Below are positions 45,486 to 53,806 of a DNA stretch of 64,000 nucleotides, piece after piece (the stretch's first letter is position 1; every line of letters starts with the position of its first letter). The notes beneath the pieces were generated by a model, which was not told the origin of the DNA, did not search any database, and saw only the letters and a program-made list of their open reading frames with translations. The DNA is from DASQUK01 sp963717085 (GTDB taxonomy: Bacteria; Actinomycetota; Acidimicrobiia; Acidimicrobiales; VFJN01), in contig CAVQVM010000011.1 in NCBI GenBank assembly GCA_963717085.1, positions 62,001-126,000 on the forward strand. Reading direction: 5' to 3'. Both the position numbers and the translations under genes were made by a program.

Positions 45486-46397
45486 ATGAGCCGAGTCGTC
45501 ACGGTCGCCGCCGCCCAGCTCGGGCCGATCCAGCGCGACCACGCGCGTGCCGACGTCGTCGACCGGCTGCTGGCGCAGCTACGGGGCGCCGCCGCGCGCG
45601 GGACGGACCTGGTCGTGTTTCCCGAGCTGGCGCTCACCACCTTCTTCCCCCGCTGGTGGTACGAGGACGGCTCGCCCGAGCTGGCCGCGTGGTACGAGAC
45701 CGAGCTGCCGAGCGCCGACACCAAGCCGCTGTGGGACGAGGCACGCCGCCTCCGGGTCGGCTTCTGCCTGGGGTTCGCCGAGGAGACGCCCGACGGTCGC
45801 CGGTTCAACACGTCGGTGCTCGTGGGCGCCGACGGCGCCGAGATCGGCCGCTACCGCAAGATCCACGTCCCCGGCCATCGTGAGCACGAGCCGTGGCGTG
45901 GATTCCAGCACCTCGAGAAGCGCTACTTCGAGATCGGGGACCTCGGGTTCCCCGTGTACACGGCGTTCGGCGGCACCGTCGGGATGCTCATCTGCAACGA
46001 CCGGCGCTGGCCCGAGGCCTACCGCATGCTCGGCCTGCAAGGCGTCGAGCTGGTGTGCATCGGCTACAACACGCCGGTCCACAACCCGCCGGCACCCGAG
46101 CACGACCGCTTCGGCGACTTCCACAACCACCTGGTCATGCAGGCCGGCGCGTACCAGAACGGCACCTTCGTGGTGGGCACGGCCAAGGCCGGCACCGAGG
46201 AGGGCGTGGCGCACATCGGCGGGTCGTGCGTCATTCACCCGTCCGGGGCGGTCATCGCCCAGTGCACAGGGCTTGGTGACGAGCTGGCGGTGGCCACCTG
46301 CGACCTCGACGACTGCAGGTCGTACAAGACGACGGTCTTCGACTTCGCGGCCCACCGCCGACCCGACCAGTACGGCCGGCTCACCGACACCCCGTGA
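45486..46397 (+). CDS. N-carbamoyl-D-amino-acid hydrolase (nitrilase superfamily)
   Basis: 303 residues, the same size as characterised D-carbamoylases. The catalytic triad is visible: E47 in VVFPELALTTFFPRW, K125 in GRYRKIHVPGH and C170 in MLICNDRRWPEAYR. Long stretches such as QHLEKRYFEIGDLGFPVY and YNTPVHNPP fit this subfamily specifically, not general nitrilases. The reaction is N-carbamoyl-D-amino acid to D-amino acid, CO2 and ammonia. ATG 45486 just after the nested repeat. It pairs functionally with the D-hydantoinase at 37974. Confidence 0.9.
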   Translation: MSRVVTVAAAQLGPIQRDHARADVVDRLLAQLRGAAARGTDLVVFPELALTTFFPRWWYEDGSPELAAWYETELPSADTKPLWDEARRLRVGFCLGFAEETPDGRRFNTSVLVGADGAEIGRYRKIHVPGHREHEPWRGFQHLEKRYFEIGDLGFPVYTAFGGTVGMLICNDRRWPEAYRMLGLQGVELVCIGYNTPVHNPPAPEHDRFGDFHNHLVMQAGAYQNGTFVVGTAKAGTEEGVAHIGGSCVIHPSGAVIAQCTGLGDELAVATCDLDDCRSYKTTVFDFAAHRRPDQYGRLTDTP

Positions 46398-46410
46398 CCT
46401 GGCTGTAGGC

Positions 46411-46429
46411 GTGCGGTGTATGACCGCAC
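46411..46429. terminator. Hairpin between convergent genes
   Basis: GTGCGGT, loop GTATG, ACCGCAC. It starts 14 bp after the carbamoylase stop and lies before the end of the opposite PLP-enzyme gene. There is no U tract; a bidirectional terminator is likely. Confidence 0.5.
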
Positions 46430-46448
46430 AGCTACTCTCAGAACGGAT

Positions 46449-47600
46449 CTAGCGGGGTGGGCGGCCGACGATCCGTTCGAAGTTCACCGGGTCGGTCACG
46501 CCCTCGGTGGCGAGCAGCAGCACGGCAGCCTCGGCCGGGACCGGCAGCTCGGCCCCGTGCTCGGCCCGTAGCGCCATGAGCCCGCCCAGCGCCGCCGCCC
46601 CCGTCTCGCCGAGGTCGAGTCCGGCGGCGGCCAGGGACCGGATGGCGTCGCGGCAGCGGTCGTCATCGATGGCGACGAACGCGTCGAACCCCGCTGCGAC
46701 CGCGGGGAGGGCCAGCATCGACGCGAGCCCGCAGTTGAGCCCGGCCATGATCGACCGGTGGGGCCCGGGCACCTCCACGACGTGGCCCGCCTCCACCGCC
46801 GCCGCGACGCACGCCGCAGAGTCCGGCTCGACGCCCACGAGCATCGACCCCTCGCCCGGTTCGAGCCCGGCGCGGAACCACGAGGCGGCCGCCGCCCCCA
46901 GGGCACCCACCCCCAATGGCACCATGACCAGGTCGGGTGCCGGCACGTCTAGCTCCGCGAGCTGGCCCTCGAGCTCGGCGAAGATCGTCGCATAGCCCTC
47001 GATCACCCGGCGCGGCGGGTCCTCGTACCCGGGCCACGAGGTGTCGGAGATGACCAGGTCGCGCTCGCCGGCCATAGCGGCCGACTCGGCGACGGCATCG
47101 TCGTAGGTGCCCGGCACGACGATCACCTCGGCGCCCTCGGCGGCGATGCCGCCGATGCGCGCCGGGGCGGTGCCGTCGGGCACCAGGATGGTCGCCGACA
47201 GGCCGAGGAGCTTGGCCATCCGCGCCACCGCCCGGCCGTGGTTGCCGTCGGTCGCGGCCACCAGCCGAAGCGGTCCCAGGTGCCGGGCCACCAGCGCCGC
47301 GAGGTCGGGGAGCGTGTCCCACACGGGGTAGCCCTCCACGCCGGCCGCGGCCAGCCGGTCGCACAAGACCCGGTAGGTGGCCCACGAGGCGCCGAGGATC
47401 TTGAACGCCGGCAGGCCCATGCGGCTGGACTCGTCCTTGACCAGCACCCGGGCGACACCGGCGGCGTCCGCCAGCGGCGGCACGTCGTGCACGGGACTCG
47501 GCGCGTATCCCGGAAGCCGGCGGTGGAAGGCGTTGACCTCCGGGCCTGGGCGAGCCCCGGCCGGCAACGGCTTGGTCCCGTGGTTCACGAGCAGCGACAT
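46449..47600 (-). CDS. Diaminopropionate ammonia-lyase-like PLP enzyme
   Basis: 383-residue fold-type II PLP enzyme. The PLP lysine lies in RMGLPAFKILGASWA. The Gly loop for the phosphate is VPLGVGALGAAAAS, and VAATDGNHGRAVARMAKLLG is typical of DpaL and threonine dehydratase. The opening VNHGTKPLPAG... and GYAPSP resemble DpaL more than IlvA. The expected reaction is elimination of ammonia from an amino acid such as D/L-2,3-diaminopropionate. Placed next to the carbamoylase, it could act on the released amino acid (inference). ATG 47600. Confidence 0.8.
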   Translation of the reverse strand: MSLLVNHGTKPLPAGARPGPEVNAFHRRLPGYAPSPVHDVPPLADAAGVARVLVKDESSRMGLPAFKILGASWATYRVLCDRLAAAGVEGYPVWDTLPDLAALVARHLGPLRLVAATDGNHGRAVARMAKLLGLSATILVPDGTAPARIGGIAAEGAEVIVVPGTYDDAVAESAAMAGERDLVISDTSWPGYEDPPRRVIEGYATIFAELEGQLAELDVPAPDLVMVPLGVGALGAAAASWFRAGLEPGEGSMLVGVEPDSAACVAAAVEAGHVVEVPGPHRSIMAGLNCGLASMLALPAVAAGFDAFVAIDDDRCRDAIRSLAAAGLDLGETGAAALGGLMALRAEHGAELPVPAEAAVLLLATEGVTDPVNFERIVGRPPR

Positions 47601-47675
47601 GTCCGCCGTTCTACCCCGCCTGCAAACCGCAAGGGAGCGCTCGGTCGGGCACGCCCGGATGGTTACGTTGACGCG

Positions 47676-48902
47676 GTGACCGACGGGACCGGTGGCCGAC
47701 TCCGGCAGTGGCTGTGGAGCCCACCGCGAGCCCATGGCGAGATCATCACCGACCGCACGGTGAGCTCCCTGGAACTGTTCTACGACCTGGTGTACGTGGC
47801 GGTGATCAGCCAGGCGGCTCACCACCTCGCCGAGCACGTCACGGCTCGTGGGTTCCTCGAGTTCATGATCGTCTTCGGGCTGATCTGGACCGCTTGGGTC
47901 AACGGATCCCTCTATCTCGAGCTCCACGGCCGCGAGGACGGCCGGACCCGTAGCGCCGTGTTCCTCCAGATGGGCGTCCTGGTCCTGCTCGCGGTGTTCA
48001 CCGCCGACGCCGCTGGCGACAGCGGCACCGGCTTCGCGTTGGTCTACGCCTCGTTCCTGGCGGTCATGACCTGGCTCTGGTACAGCGTCCGACGCCAGGA
48101 CCGCTACGACCACCCCGAGTTCGTGGCCCCCGCCGGCCGCTACGTGCTCGGCATGGCCGTGTCGGTGCCGCTGATCGTCAGCAGCGCCTTCCTCCCCGAC
48201 GGGCTGCGGCTCGGCGTATGGGGCGGCTTCTGCGTCGCCTGGCTCGTGGGCTTCGCGCTGATCGGCCGGTTGGTGGTCACGGAGGAGGGCCTGCCGCCCA
48301 CCGACTCGCTGGTGGAGCGGTTCGGGCTGTTCACGATCATCGTCCTCGGCGAGGTGGTCTTCGGCGTCGTCGAGGGCCTGTCCACGCCCGACCGCGACGG
48401 GCTGGTCATCGTGACCGGGTTGATCGCTCTAGCGATCGGCTTCGGCTTCTGGTGGATCTACTTCGACCTGGTCGGGCGGCGTCCGCCCCGCGACGAGGGC
48501 GGGCCGGTCGTCACCTGGATGCTGAGCCACCTGCCGATCACGCTGTCCATCGCAGCCGCAGGGGCCGCGATGGTCAGCCTGATCAGCCACGCCGGCGATG
48601 GGAGGACGCCCGCGAGCACAGCCTGGCTGCTGGCCGGCTCCGTCGCCCTCGGCCTGGTCGCGCTCACCTTCGCCGAACAGGCGCTCGCCGACGCGGATCG
48701 CTTCGCGGTCGTCTACCGACCCCTCAGGATCGCCATGGCCGGCGCCGCCGTCACGGCGCTCGCCGTCGGCTGGGCCCGACCCGCGCCCTGGCTCCTCGCC
48801 CTCCTGCTCGTCGTCATCCTCTCGGTGCTCTGGGTCTTCGCCGTCAGCCGCTTCTTGCAAGTTGACGCCTGGGGGAGCAAGGAGTCGTCCCGCACCGACT
48901 GA
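47676..48902 (+). CDS. Low temperature requirement A (LtrA) family membrane protein
   Basis: 408 residues with about 11 TM segments. Family signatures: VSSLELFYDLVYVAVISQAAHH near the N-terminus, FLEFMIVFGLIWTAWVNGSLY, ERFGLFTIIVLGEVVFGVV and FGFWWIYFDLVGRR. LtrA was named in Listeria for growth in the cold, but its molecular role is unknown. GTG 47676. Between the PLP enzyme (divergent) and the fused dehydrogenase. Confidence 0.85.
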   Translation: MTDGTGGRLRQWLWSPPRAHGEIITDRTVSSLELFYDLVYVAVISQAAHHLAEHVTARGFLEFMIVFGLIWTAWVNGSLYLELHGREDGRTRSAVFLQMGVLVLLAVFTADAAGDSGTGFALVYASFLAVMTWLWYSVRRQDRYDHPEFVAPAGRYVLGMAVSVPLIVSSAFLPDGLRLGVWGGFCVAWLVGFALIGRLVVTEEGLPPTDSLVERFGLFTIIVLGEVVFGVVEGLSTPDRDGLVIVTGLIALAIGFGFWWIYFDLVGRRPPRDEGGPVVTWMLSHLPITLSIAAAGAAMVSLISHAGDGRTPASTAWLLAGSVALGLVALTFAEQALADADRFAVVYRPLRIAMAGAAVTALAVGWARPAPWLLALLLVVILSVLWVFAVSRFLQVDAWGSKESSRTD

Positions 48903-48953
48903 CACTCACCGGCTCCGTGGGGCCTTCGGCGTAGACACTCATCCGGTTCCCCC

Positions 48954-48970
48954 TTCAACAATTTGTTGAA
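48954..48970. promoter_or_regulatory. 17-bp palindromic operator, copy 2
   Basis: TTCAACAATTTGTTGAA, a perfect palindrome 18 bp before the start of the fused dehydrogenase. It matches copy 1 at 39437-39453, with differences only in the central bases, and lies at nearly the same distance from its gene. Confidence 0.8.
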
Positions 48971-48988
48971 TTCTGGCAGTCTGGAGCC

Positions 48989-51592
48989 ATGGCGGTGTCC
49001 TTCACCCTCAACGGCGGCGAGGTCGAGGTCGGCGAGCACCCCCACCTGCTCGCGGCGCTGCGGGAGGAGCTCGACGTCACCAGCCCCAAGGACGGCTGCT
49101 CGCCGTCGGGACAGTGCGGCTGTTGCACCGTGCTCATCGACGGCAAGCCCGTGATCGCCTGCCAGCTGGGGCTCGACCGGGTGGCGGGGCGGTCGGTCAC
49201 CACGCTCGAGGGCATCGAGCCGGCCGAGCGCGACCGCCTGGCCGGCGCGTTCTCGGCCACGGGGGCGCTGCAATGCGGATTTTGCACGCCCGGCATCGTC
49301 GTGCGCGCCAAGTACCTGCTCGACAAGGACGGGCCGGCCCTCACAAGGGACAAGGCGGCCCGCCACCTCGGAGGCCACCTATGCCGGTGTACCGGCTACC
49401 ACTCGATCCTCGACGCGGTCGAGCTGCTGGCCTCGGGGTCGGAGACCCCCGTGCCGCTGCCGGCCACCAACGGCAATGGCGATCGCAGCGGCCGCCCGGG
49501 CGGCATCGGCAGCGACAACGCCAGGTACCAGGCCACGGAGATGGCCCTCGGCGACAAGCCCTACATCGACGACCTGCGGGTGCCGGGCATGCTCCACGCC
49601 GCCGTGGTGCTGTCGGAGCACGCACGCGCCGACATCCTGGCGATCGACACCGGCGCTGCGGCGGCCACGCCGGGCGTGGTCCGGGTGCTCACGGCCGCCG
49701 ACGTGCCCGGGGACCTCCGGATCGGCATCATCCACCGCGACTGGCCCGTGTTCATCCCCGTCGGCGGGCGCACGTCCTACACGGGCGACGTGCTCGCCCT
49801 GGTCGTGGCGGGAGACCGGGCCACGGCCCGGGCCGCTGCGGAACGGGTGGAGGTGGAGTACCGGCCGTTGCCGCCCTTCACCGATCCGCTCCTCGCCGTC
49901 GGCTCGACCGAGCCCGCCGTCTGGCAGGTAGGCGACGCCGGCGCCCCCAACGTCCTGTCACGCACCACCTATGCCCGAGGCGACGCCGACATCGACGCCG
50001 CCCTCGGCGACAGCGCCCATGTCGTCCACGAGGTGTTCCAGACCCAGCGCATCGAGCACGCCTTCCTCGAGCCCGAGGCCACCCTGGCGGTCCCCCTCGA
50101 CGACGGCCGGCTCGAGGTGTTCTCGGGCGGCCAGGGGGTCTGGGACGACCGGCGCCAGATCGCCGACGTGCTCGGGATGGACGAGGACCGGGTCCTGGTC
50201 CACCTGGTCGCCAACGGCGGCGCCTTCGGCGGCAAGGAGGACTGCGCCAACCAGACCCAGACGGCGCTCGCCGCCCACCTGCTGGGCCGCCCGGTGAAGT
50301 GCGCGTTCAGCCGGGAGGAATCGCTGCGGGTCCATCCCAAGCGCCATCCCGTGCGGATCGAGGCGTGGGCCGGGTGCGACGCCGACGGCCAGCTCACGGC
50401 GCTGAAGGCCCGCATCGTGGGTGATTCCGGCCCGTACGCCTCCGTGGGCATGAAGGTGCTGGAGCGAGCCGCGGGCCACGCCGGCGGCCCCTACGCCTGG
50501 CCGGCCATCGACGTCGACGCCGTCGCCGTGCGCACCAACAACCCGGTGTGCGGCGCCTTCCGGGGCTTCGGCGCCAACCAGGCGCAGTTCGCGAGCGAGG
50601 GGGTGATCGACCGGCTGGCGGAGGCCGCCGGCATCGATCCCTGGGAGATGCGCGCCCGTAACGCGATCACGCCGGGCGCCACGTGGGGGCCCGGCCAGGT
50701 CATGGACGACGGCTGCCTGGGCGCCCGGGACTGCCTCGACGCCGTGAAGCCCCACTACGACGACGCCGTCGCCGCCGGCAAGGCGGTCGGCCTGGGCCTC
50801 GGCCTCAAGAACTCGGGCCTCGGCAACGGTGCCGTCGAGATCGCGAAGGCGGTGGTGCGGTTCTCCGACGACGGCACGGTCGAGGTGCGGCACTGCTGGA
50901 CGGAGATGGGCCAGGGCGTGCACACCGTCGCCCTGCAGGTGGCGGTCGAGGAGCTGGGCGTCGACCCCGCACGGGTACGGGTGGTGGTCGACACCTCCCG
51001 GGAGCTGGGCGCGGGCCAGACCACGGGCAGCCGCGGCACGCTCATGGCCGCGGGATCGGTGGCGGCCGCGTGCCGGGCGGCCTGTGCCGACGGCTGCCGC
51101 CCGGGCGTCGACTACGAGGGCGAGCACCGGGTCGACTGGACCGACGCGGTGGGCTCGGTCGCCAACCCGACCATCCACTCCGCCTTCGGCTACGCCGCCC
51201 AGCTGGTCGTGATCGACCGGGAGAGCGGCGACATCGAGACGGTGATCGCCGCCCACGACGTGGGGCGGGCCGTCAATCCCCTGCTGTGCGAGGGACAGAT
51301 CGTCGGCTCCGTGCACATGGGCCTCGGCTATGCGCTCACCGAGGACTTCCCCGCCGACGAGGCGGGTCGACCGACCGCCATGACGCTTCGGCAGCTCGGG
51401 ATCCTGCGGGCCAAGGACGTGCCCCCCATCGAGACGATCCTCGTCGAGCGCCCGCAACCCCGGGCGCCGTACGGGATCAAGGGCGTGGGCGAGATCGGGC
51501 TGGTGCCGACGGCGGGGGCCGTGGCCGCCGCCCTCCACGACCTGGACGGCGAGTGGCGGGCGGCGCTGCCGATGCGCCGGAACGGCTCGTAG
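48989..51592 (+). CDS. Fused Fe-S / molybdenum xanthine-dehydrogenase-family enzyme
   Basis: 867 residues. Residues 1-150 carry both 2Fe-2S clusters (CSPSGQCGCCTVLIDG, CGFCTPGIVV, HLCRCTGYHS). The rest is the molybdopterin subunit, with GGQGVWDDRRQIADVLG, NGGAFGGKEDCAN, CGAFRGFGANQ, GAGQTTGSRGT and the catalytic region GIKGVGEIGLVPTAGAV. This Fe-S/Mo fusion without an FAD domain is the layout of the selenium-dependent xanthine-dehydrogenase-like group; no selenium-handling gene is seen here. It is preceded by operator copy 2 and followed by an SsnA-like hydrolase, a pair also common elsewhere in purine catabolism loci. Confidence 0.88.
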   Translation: MAVSFTLNGGEVEVGEHPHLLAALREELDVTSPKDGCSPSGQCGCCTVLIDGKPVIACQLGLDRVAGRSVTTLEGIEPAERDRLAGAFSATGALQCGFCTPGIVVRAKYLLDKDGPALTRDKAARHLGGHLCRCTGYHSILDAVELLASGSETPVPLPATNGNGDRSGRPGGIGSDNARYQATEMALGDKPYIDDLRVPGMLHAAVVLSEHARADILAIDTGAAAATPGVVRVLTAADVPGDLRIGIIHRDWPVFIPVGGRTSYTGDVLALVVAGDRATARAAAERVEVEYRPLPPFTDPLLAVGSTEPAVWQVGDAGAPNVLSRTTYARGDADIDAALGDSAHVVHEVFQTQRIEHAFLEPEATLAVPLDDGRLEVFSGGQGVWDDRRQIADVLGMDEDRVLVHLVANGGAFGGKEDCANQTQTALAAHLLGRPVKCAFSREESLRVHPKRHPVRIEAWAGCDADGQLTALKARIVGDSGPYASVGMKVLERAAGHAGGPYAWPAIDVDAVAVRTNNPVCGAFRGFGANQAQFASEGVIDRLAEAAGIDPWEMRARNAITPGATWGPGQVMDDGCLGARDCLDAVKPHYDDAVAAGKAVGLGLGLKNSGLGNGAVEIAKAVVRFSDDGTVEVRHCWTEMGQGVHTVALQVAVEELGVDPARVRVVVDTSRELGAGQTTGSRGTLMAAGSVAAACRAACADGCRPGVDYEGEHRVDWTDAVGSVANPTIHSAFGYAAQLVVIDRESGDIETVIAAHDVGRAVNPLLCEGQIVGSVHMGLGYALTEDFPADEAGRPTAMTLRQLGILRAKDVPPIETILVERPQPRAPYGIKGVGEIGLVPTAGAVAAALHDLDGEWRAALPMRRNGS

Positions 51593-51610
51593 TCACAGTG
51601 ACCGCGCCTC

Positions 51611-51631
51611 CTCGGGGGCTGCGCCCCCGAG
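51611..51631 (+). terminator. Hairpin after fused dehydrogenase
   Basis: CTCGGGGGC, loop TGC, GCCCCCGAG, 18 bp after the dehydrogenase stop. No U tract. A second perfect hairpin follows at 51673-51695. Confidence 0.5.
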
Positions 51632-51672
51632 CCCCATCGTCGCCCGGCTCCCTGGCGGTCGCTCGGTCAACC

Positions 51673-51695
51673 GGTCACGAGGATCCCTCGTGACC
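51673..51695 (+). promoter_or_regulatory. Hairpin covering the start codon of the SsnA-like gene
   Basis: GGTCACGAGG-ATC-CCTCGTGACC, a perfect 10-bp stem with 3-base loop. The GTG start at 51690 is inside the 3' arm, so the mRNA structure would hide the start. Confidence 0.6.
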
Positions 51696-52715
51696 GCCAC
51701 GACGCCGGGACTCGTCTGCGCGCACCATCACCTGTACTCGACCCTGGCGAGGGGCATGCCGCCGCCGGCCACCACGCCGACCGATTTCACCGAGGTCCTC
51801 GAGCGGATCTGGTGGCGGCTCGACGTTGCCCTCGATCTCGAGCTGATCCGCTGGTCCGCCCTGCTGGGCGCGGTCGAGGCGCTGGAGGCCGGCACCACCG
51901 CCATCGTCGACCACCACGCATCGCCCGCCGCGATCGACGGCAGCCTCGACGTCATCGCCGCCGCCTGCGCCGAGGTCGGTGTGCGGGTGGTCTGCGCCTA
52001 CGAGGTCACCGACCGCCACGGGCCCGCGGGCGCCAAGGCGGGATTGGCCGAGAACGAACGGTTCCTCCGGGCCGGCGGGCGGGGATTGGTGGGCGCCCAC
52101 GCCTGCTTCACCCTGGGCGACGAGACGCTGGACGCGATCGTCGGCCTGGCCGCCGACCTCGGGGTGGGCGTGCACATCCACGTGGGCGAGGACGCCGTCG
52201 ACGCGACCGCCGCCGGCCGGCTGCGTCCGCACGCCACCGACGACTGGGTGCTCGCCCATTGCGTGCACGTCGAGCCGCCGCTGTCGGGCACCATCGCCCA
52301 CAACCCCCGGTCCAACCTGAACAACGGCGTCGGCTACGCCCGACCGGCGCGGTGGGCCGCCGCCGGCAACCGGATCGTGCTGGGCAGCGACGGCATCGGC
52401 GCCGCGATGCTCGACGAGTTTGCGCTCGCCTACGTGGCCCAGCGGGCCGACGACGTGACCGCCACGCCGGAAGCGGCGTGGGGCTGGCTCCGGGCCGGGG
52501 CCGAGCTGGCGCCCGAGGTGCTCGGCGACGAGGTCACCTGGAGCGCCGACCGCGCCGACCCCTGGTACCTGGCGTTCACGCCGGGTGTGCGAGCGGAGCG
52601 GGTCGTGGTGGACGGCGAGACCGTGGTCGAGGGCGGCGTGTGCACCCGAGTCGACGCCGAGCGGATCCGGGCCCGGGCCTGGGAGGAGGCGCAGCGGCTG
52701 TGGTCGAGGCTCTGA
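51690..52715 (+). CDS. SsnA-like amidohydrolase lacking the N-terminal beta domain
   Basis: 341 residues. The TIM barrel is present: GLVCAHHHLYSTLARGMPPP is the first metal motif, VGVHIHVGED the next, then AHCVHVE, HNPRSNLNNGVGYA and LGSDGIG. The C-terminal strand VVVDGETVVEGGV remains. The usual ~55-residue N-terminal beta-sandwich half is missing: the protein begins directly at the strand before the HxH motif, and upstream in-frame text does not resemble it. Either it works as a minimal form or the gene is 5'-truncated. SsnA-like enzymes sit with xanthine-dehydrogenase-like genes in purine loci. Confidence 0.75.
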   Translation: MTATTPGLVCAHHHLYSTLARGMPPPATTPTDFTEVLERIWWRLDVALDLELIRWSALLGAVEALEAGTTAIVDHHASPAAIDGSLDVIAAACAEVGVRVVCAYEVTDRHGPAGAKAGLAENERFLRAGGRGLVGAHACFTLGDETLDAIVGLAADLGVGVHIHVGEDAVDATAAGRLRPHATDDWVLAHCVHVEPPLSGTIAHNPRSNLNNGVGYARPARWAAAGNRIVLGSDGIGAAMLDEFALAYVAQRADDVTATPEAAWGWLRAGAELAPEVLGDEVTWSADRADPWYLAFTPGVRAERVVVDGETVVEGGVCTRVDAERIRARAWEEAQRLWSRL

Positions 52716-52735
52716 GCCAAGCTCGATCCCAAGAT

Positions 52736-52787
52736 CGAACTTGCGGTGGATAGCGCTGTCACCGGCGCGGTAACCACCGCAAGTTCG
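52736..52787. repeat. 14-bp inverted repeat before the LLM gene
   Basis: CGAACTTGCGGTGG (52736-52749) and CCACCGCAAGTTCG (52774-52787) are exact complements, 24 bp apart, between the SsnA-like stop and the LLM start at 52806. It could be a terminator, an operator or an attenuator. Confidence 0.65.
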
Positions 52788-52805
52788 GTGCTGGGTGGGG
52801 TGCCG

Positions 52806-53792
52806 ATGGCGCTCTACGTCCAGGACGCCCATCCGATCCGGGAGGCCATGGGCTTCGCCCGGCGGGCCGAGGAGCTCGGGTTCGCCGCCGTGTGGCAGGC
52901 CGACAGCCGGCTGGTGCGGGAGGCCACCGTGCCCATGGCCGCCTTCGCCGCCACCACCGAGCGCATCGCCGTGGGGTCGGGCGTCATCGACATCTGGACC
53001 CGCAACCCCGCCCGGCTCGCGTCGCTGTTCTCGACCCTCGACGACCTCGCACCCGGGCGCATCCTGGCGGGCCTGGGCGCGTGGTGGGACCCGCTGGCCG
53101 CCAAGGTGGGCGTCGCCCGGACGCGACCCCTCGGGGTCATGCGCGAGGTCGTCGAGTCGCTGCGAGCGCTGCTGCGCTGCGACGGTCCGGTCACCTACGA
53201 CGGCGCCTACGTCCACCTCGACGGGGTGGAGCTCGACTACGTCCACCAGGAGCGACGAGCCAAGCGGGTGCCGATCTACATCGGCGCCACCGGCATGCGG
53301 ATGATGGAGCTGGCCGGCGAGATCGCCGACGGCGCCGTGCTCAACTACCTGGTGTCACCGGGGTACAACCAGCGGGCCCTCGAGGCGCTGGCCGCAGGTG
53401 CGGACCGGCGTGGACGCACGCTGGCCGACGTCGACCGGCCCCAGCTGGTGGTCTGCTCGCTCGACGCCGACCGCGACGCCGCGCTCGACGCCGCCCGCCT
53501 GCTCGTCACCCAGTACCTGGGCCAGCAGCCGCACATCATGGCGGCGTCGGGCGTGCCGGACGAGCTGCTCGACGACATCGCCAAGGTGCTCACCTGGCCC
53601 GCAGGCCACGACGAGGTGGTGGCCGCCAGCAAGCTCGTCCCCGACGAGGTGGTCCAGATGCTGTGCGCCGCGGGGAGCGCCGCCGAGTGCCGGGCCAAGG
53701 TGGCCGAGTACGTGGCGGCCGGGTGCACCTCGCCGATCCTCTATCCGCTCAGGGACGTGCCAGCCACGCTCGAGGCCTTCGCGCCGCGGTAG
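52806..53792 (+). CDS. LLM-class F420/flavin-dependent oxidoreductase
   Basis: 328-residue luciferase-like TIM barrel: EAMGFARRAEELGFAAVWQA, ERIAVGSGVIDIWTRNPARL, PGRILAGLGAWWDP and VPIYIGATGMRMMELAGEIA. The wording is of the methylene-H4MPT-reductase-like F420 branch found in actinobacteria. ATG 52806 is chosen; the in-frame extension upstream covers the inverted repeat. It reads into the AAA-LLM gene with a 14-bp gap. Substrate unknown; RutA, which cleaves uracil rings, belongs to the wider superfamily. Confidence 0.8.
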   Translation: MALYVQDAHPIREAMGFARRAEELGFAAVWQADSRLVREATVPMAAFAATTERIAVGSGVIDIWTRNPARLASLFSTLDDLAPGRILAGLGAWWDPLAAKVGVARTRPLGVMREVVESLRALLRCDGPVTYDGAYVHLDGVELDYVHQERRAKRVPIYIGATGMRMMELAGEIADGAVLNYLVSPGYNQRALEALAAGADRRGRTLADVDRPQLVVCSLDADRDAALDAARLLVTQYLGQQPHIMAASGVPDELLDDIAKVLTWPAGHDEVVAASKLVPDEVVQMLCAAGSAAECRAKVAEYVAAGCTSPILYPLRDVPATLEAFAPR

Positions 53793-53806
53793 GGCATTCT
53801 TCCCTG

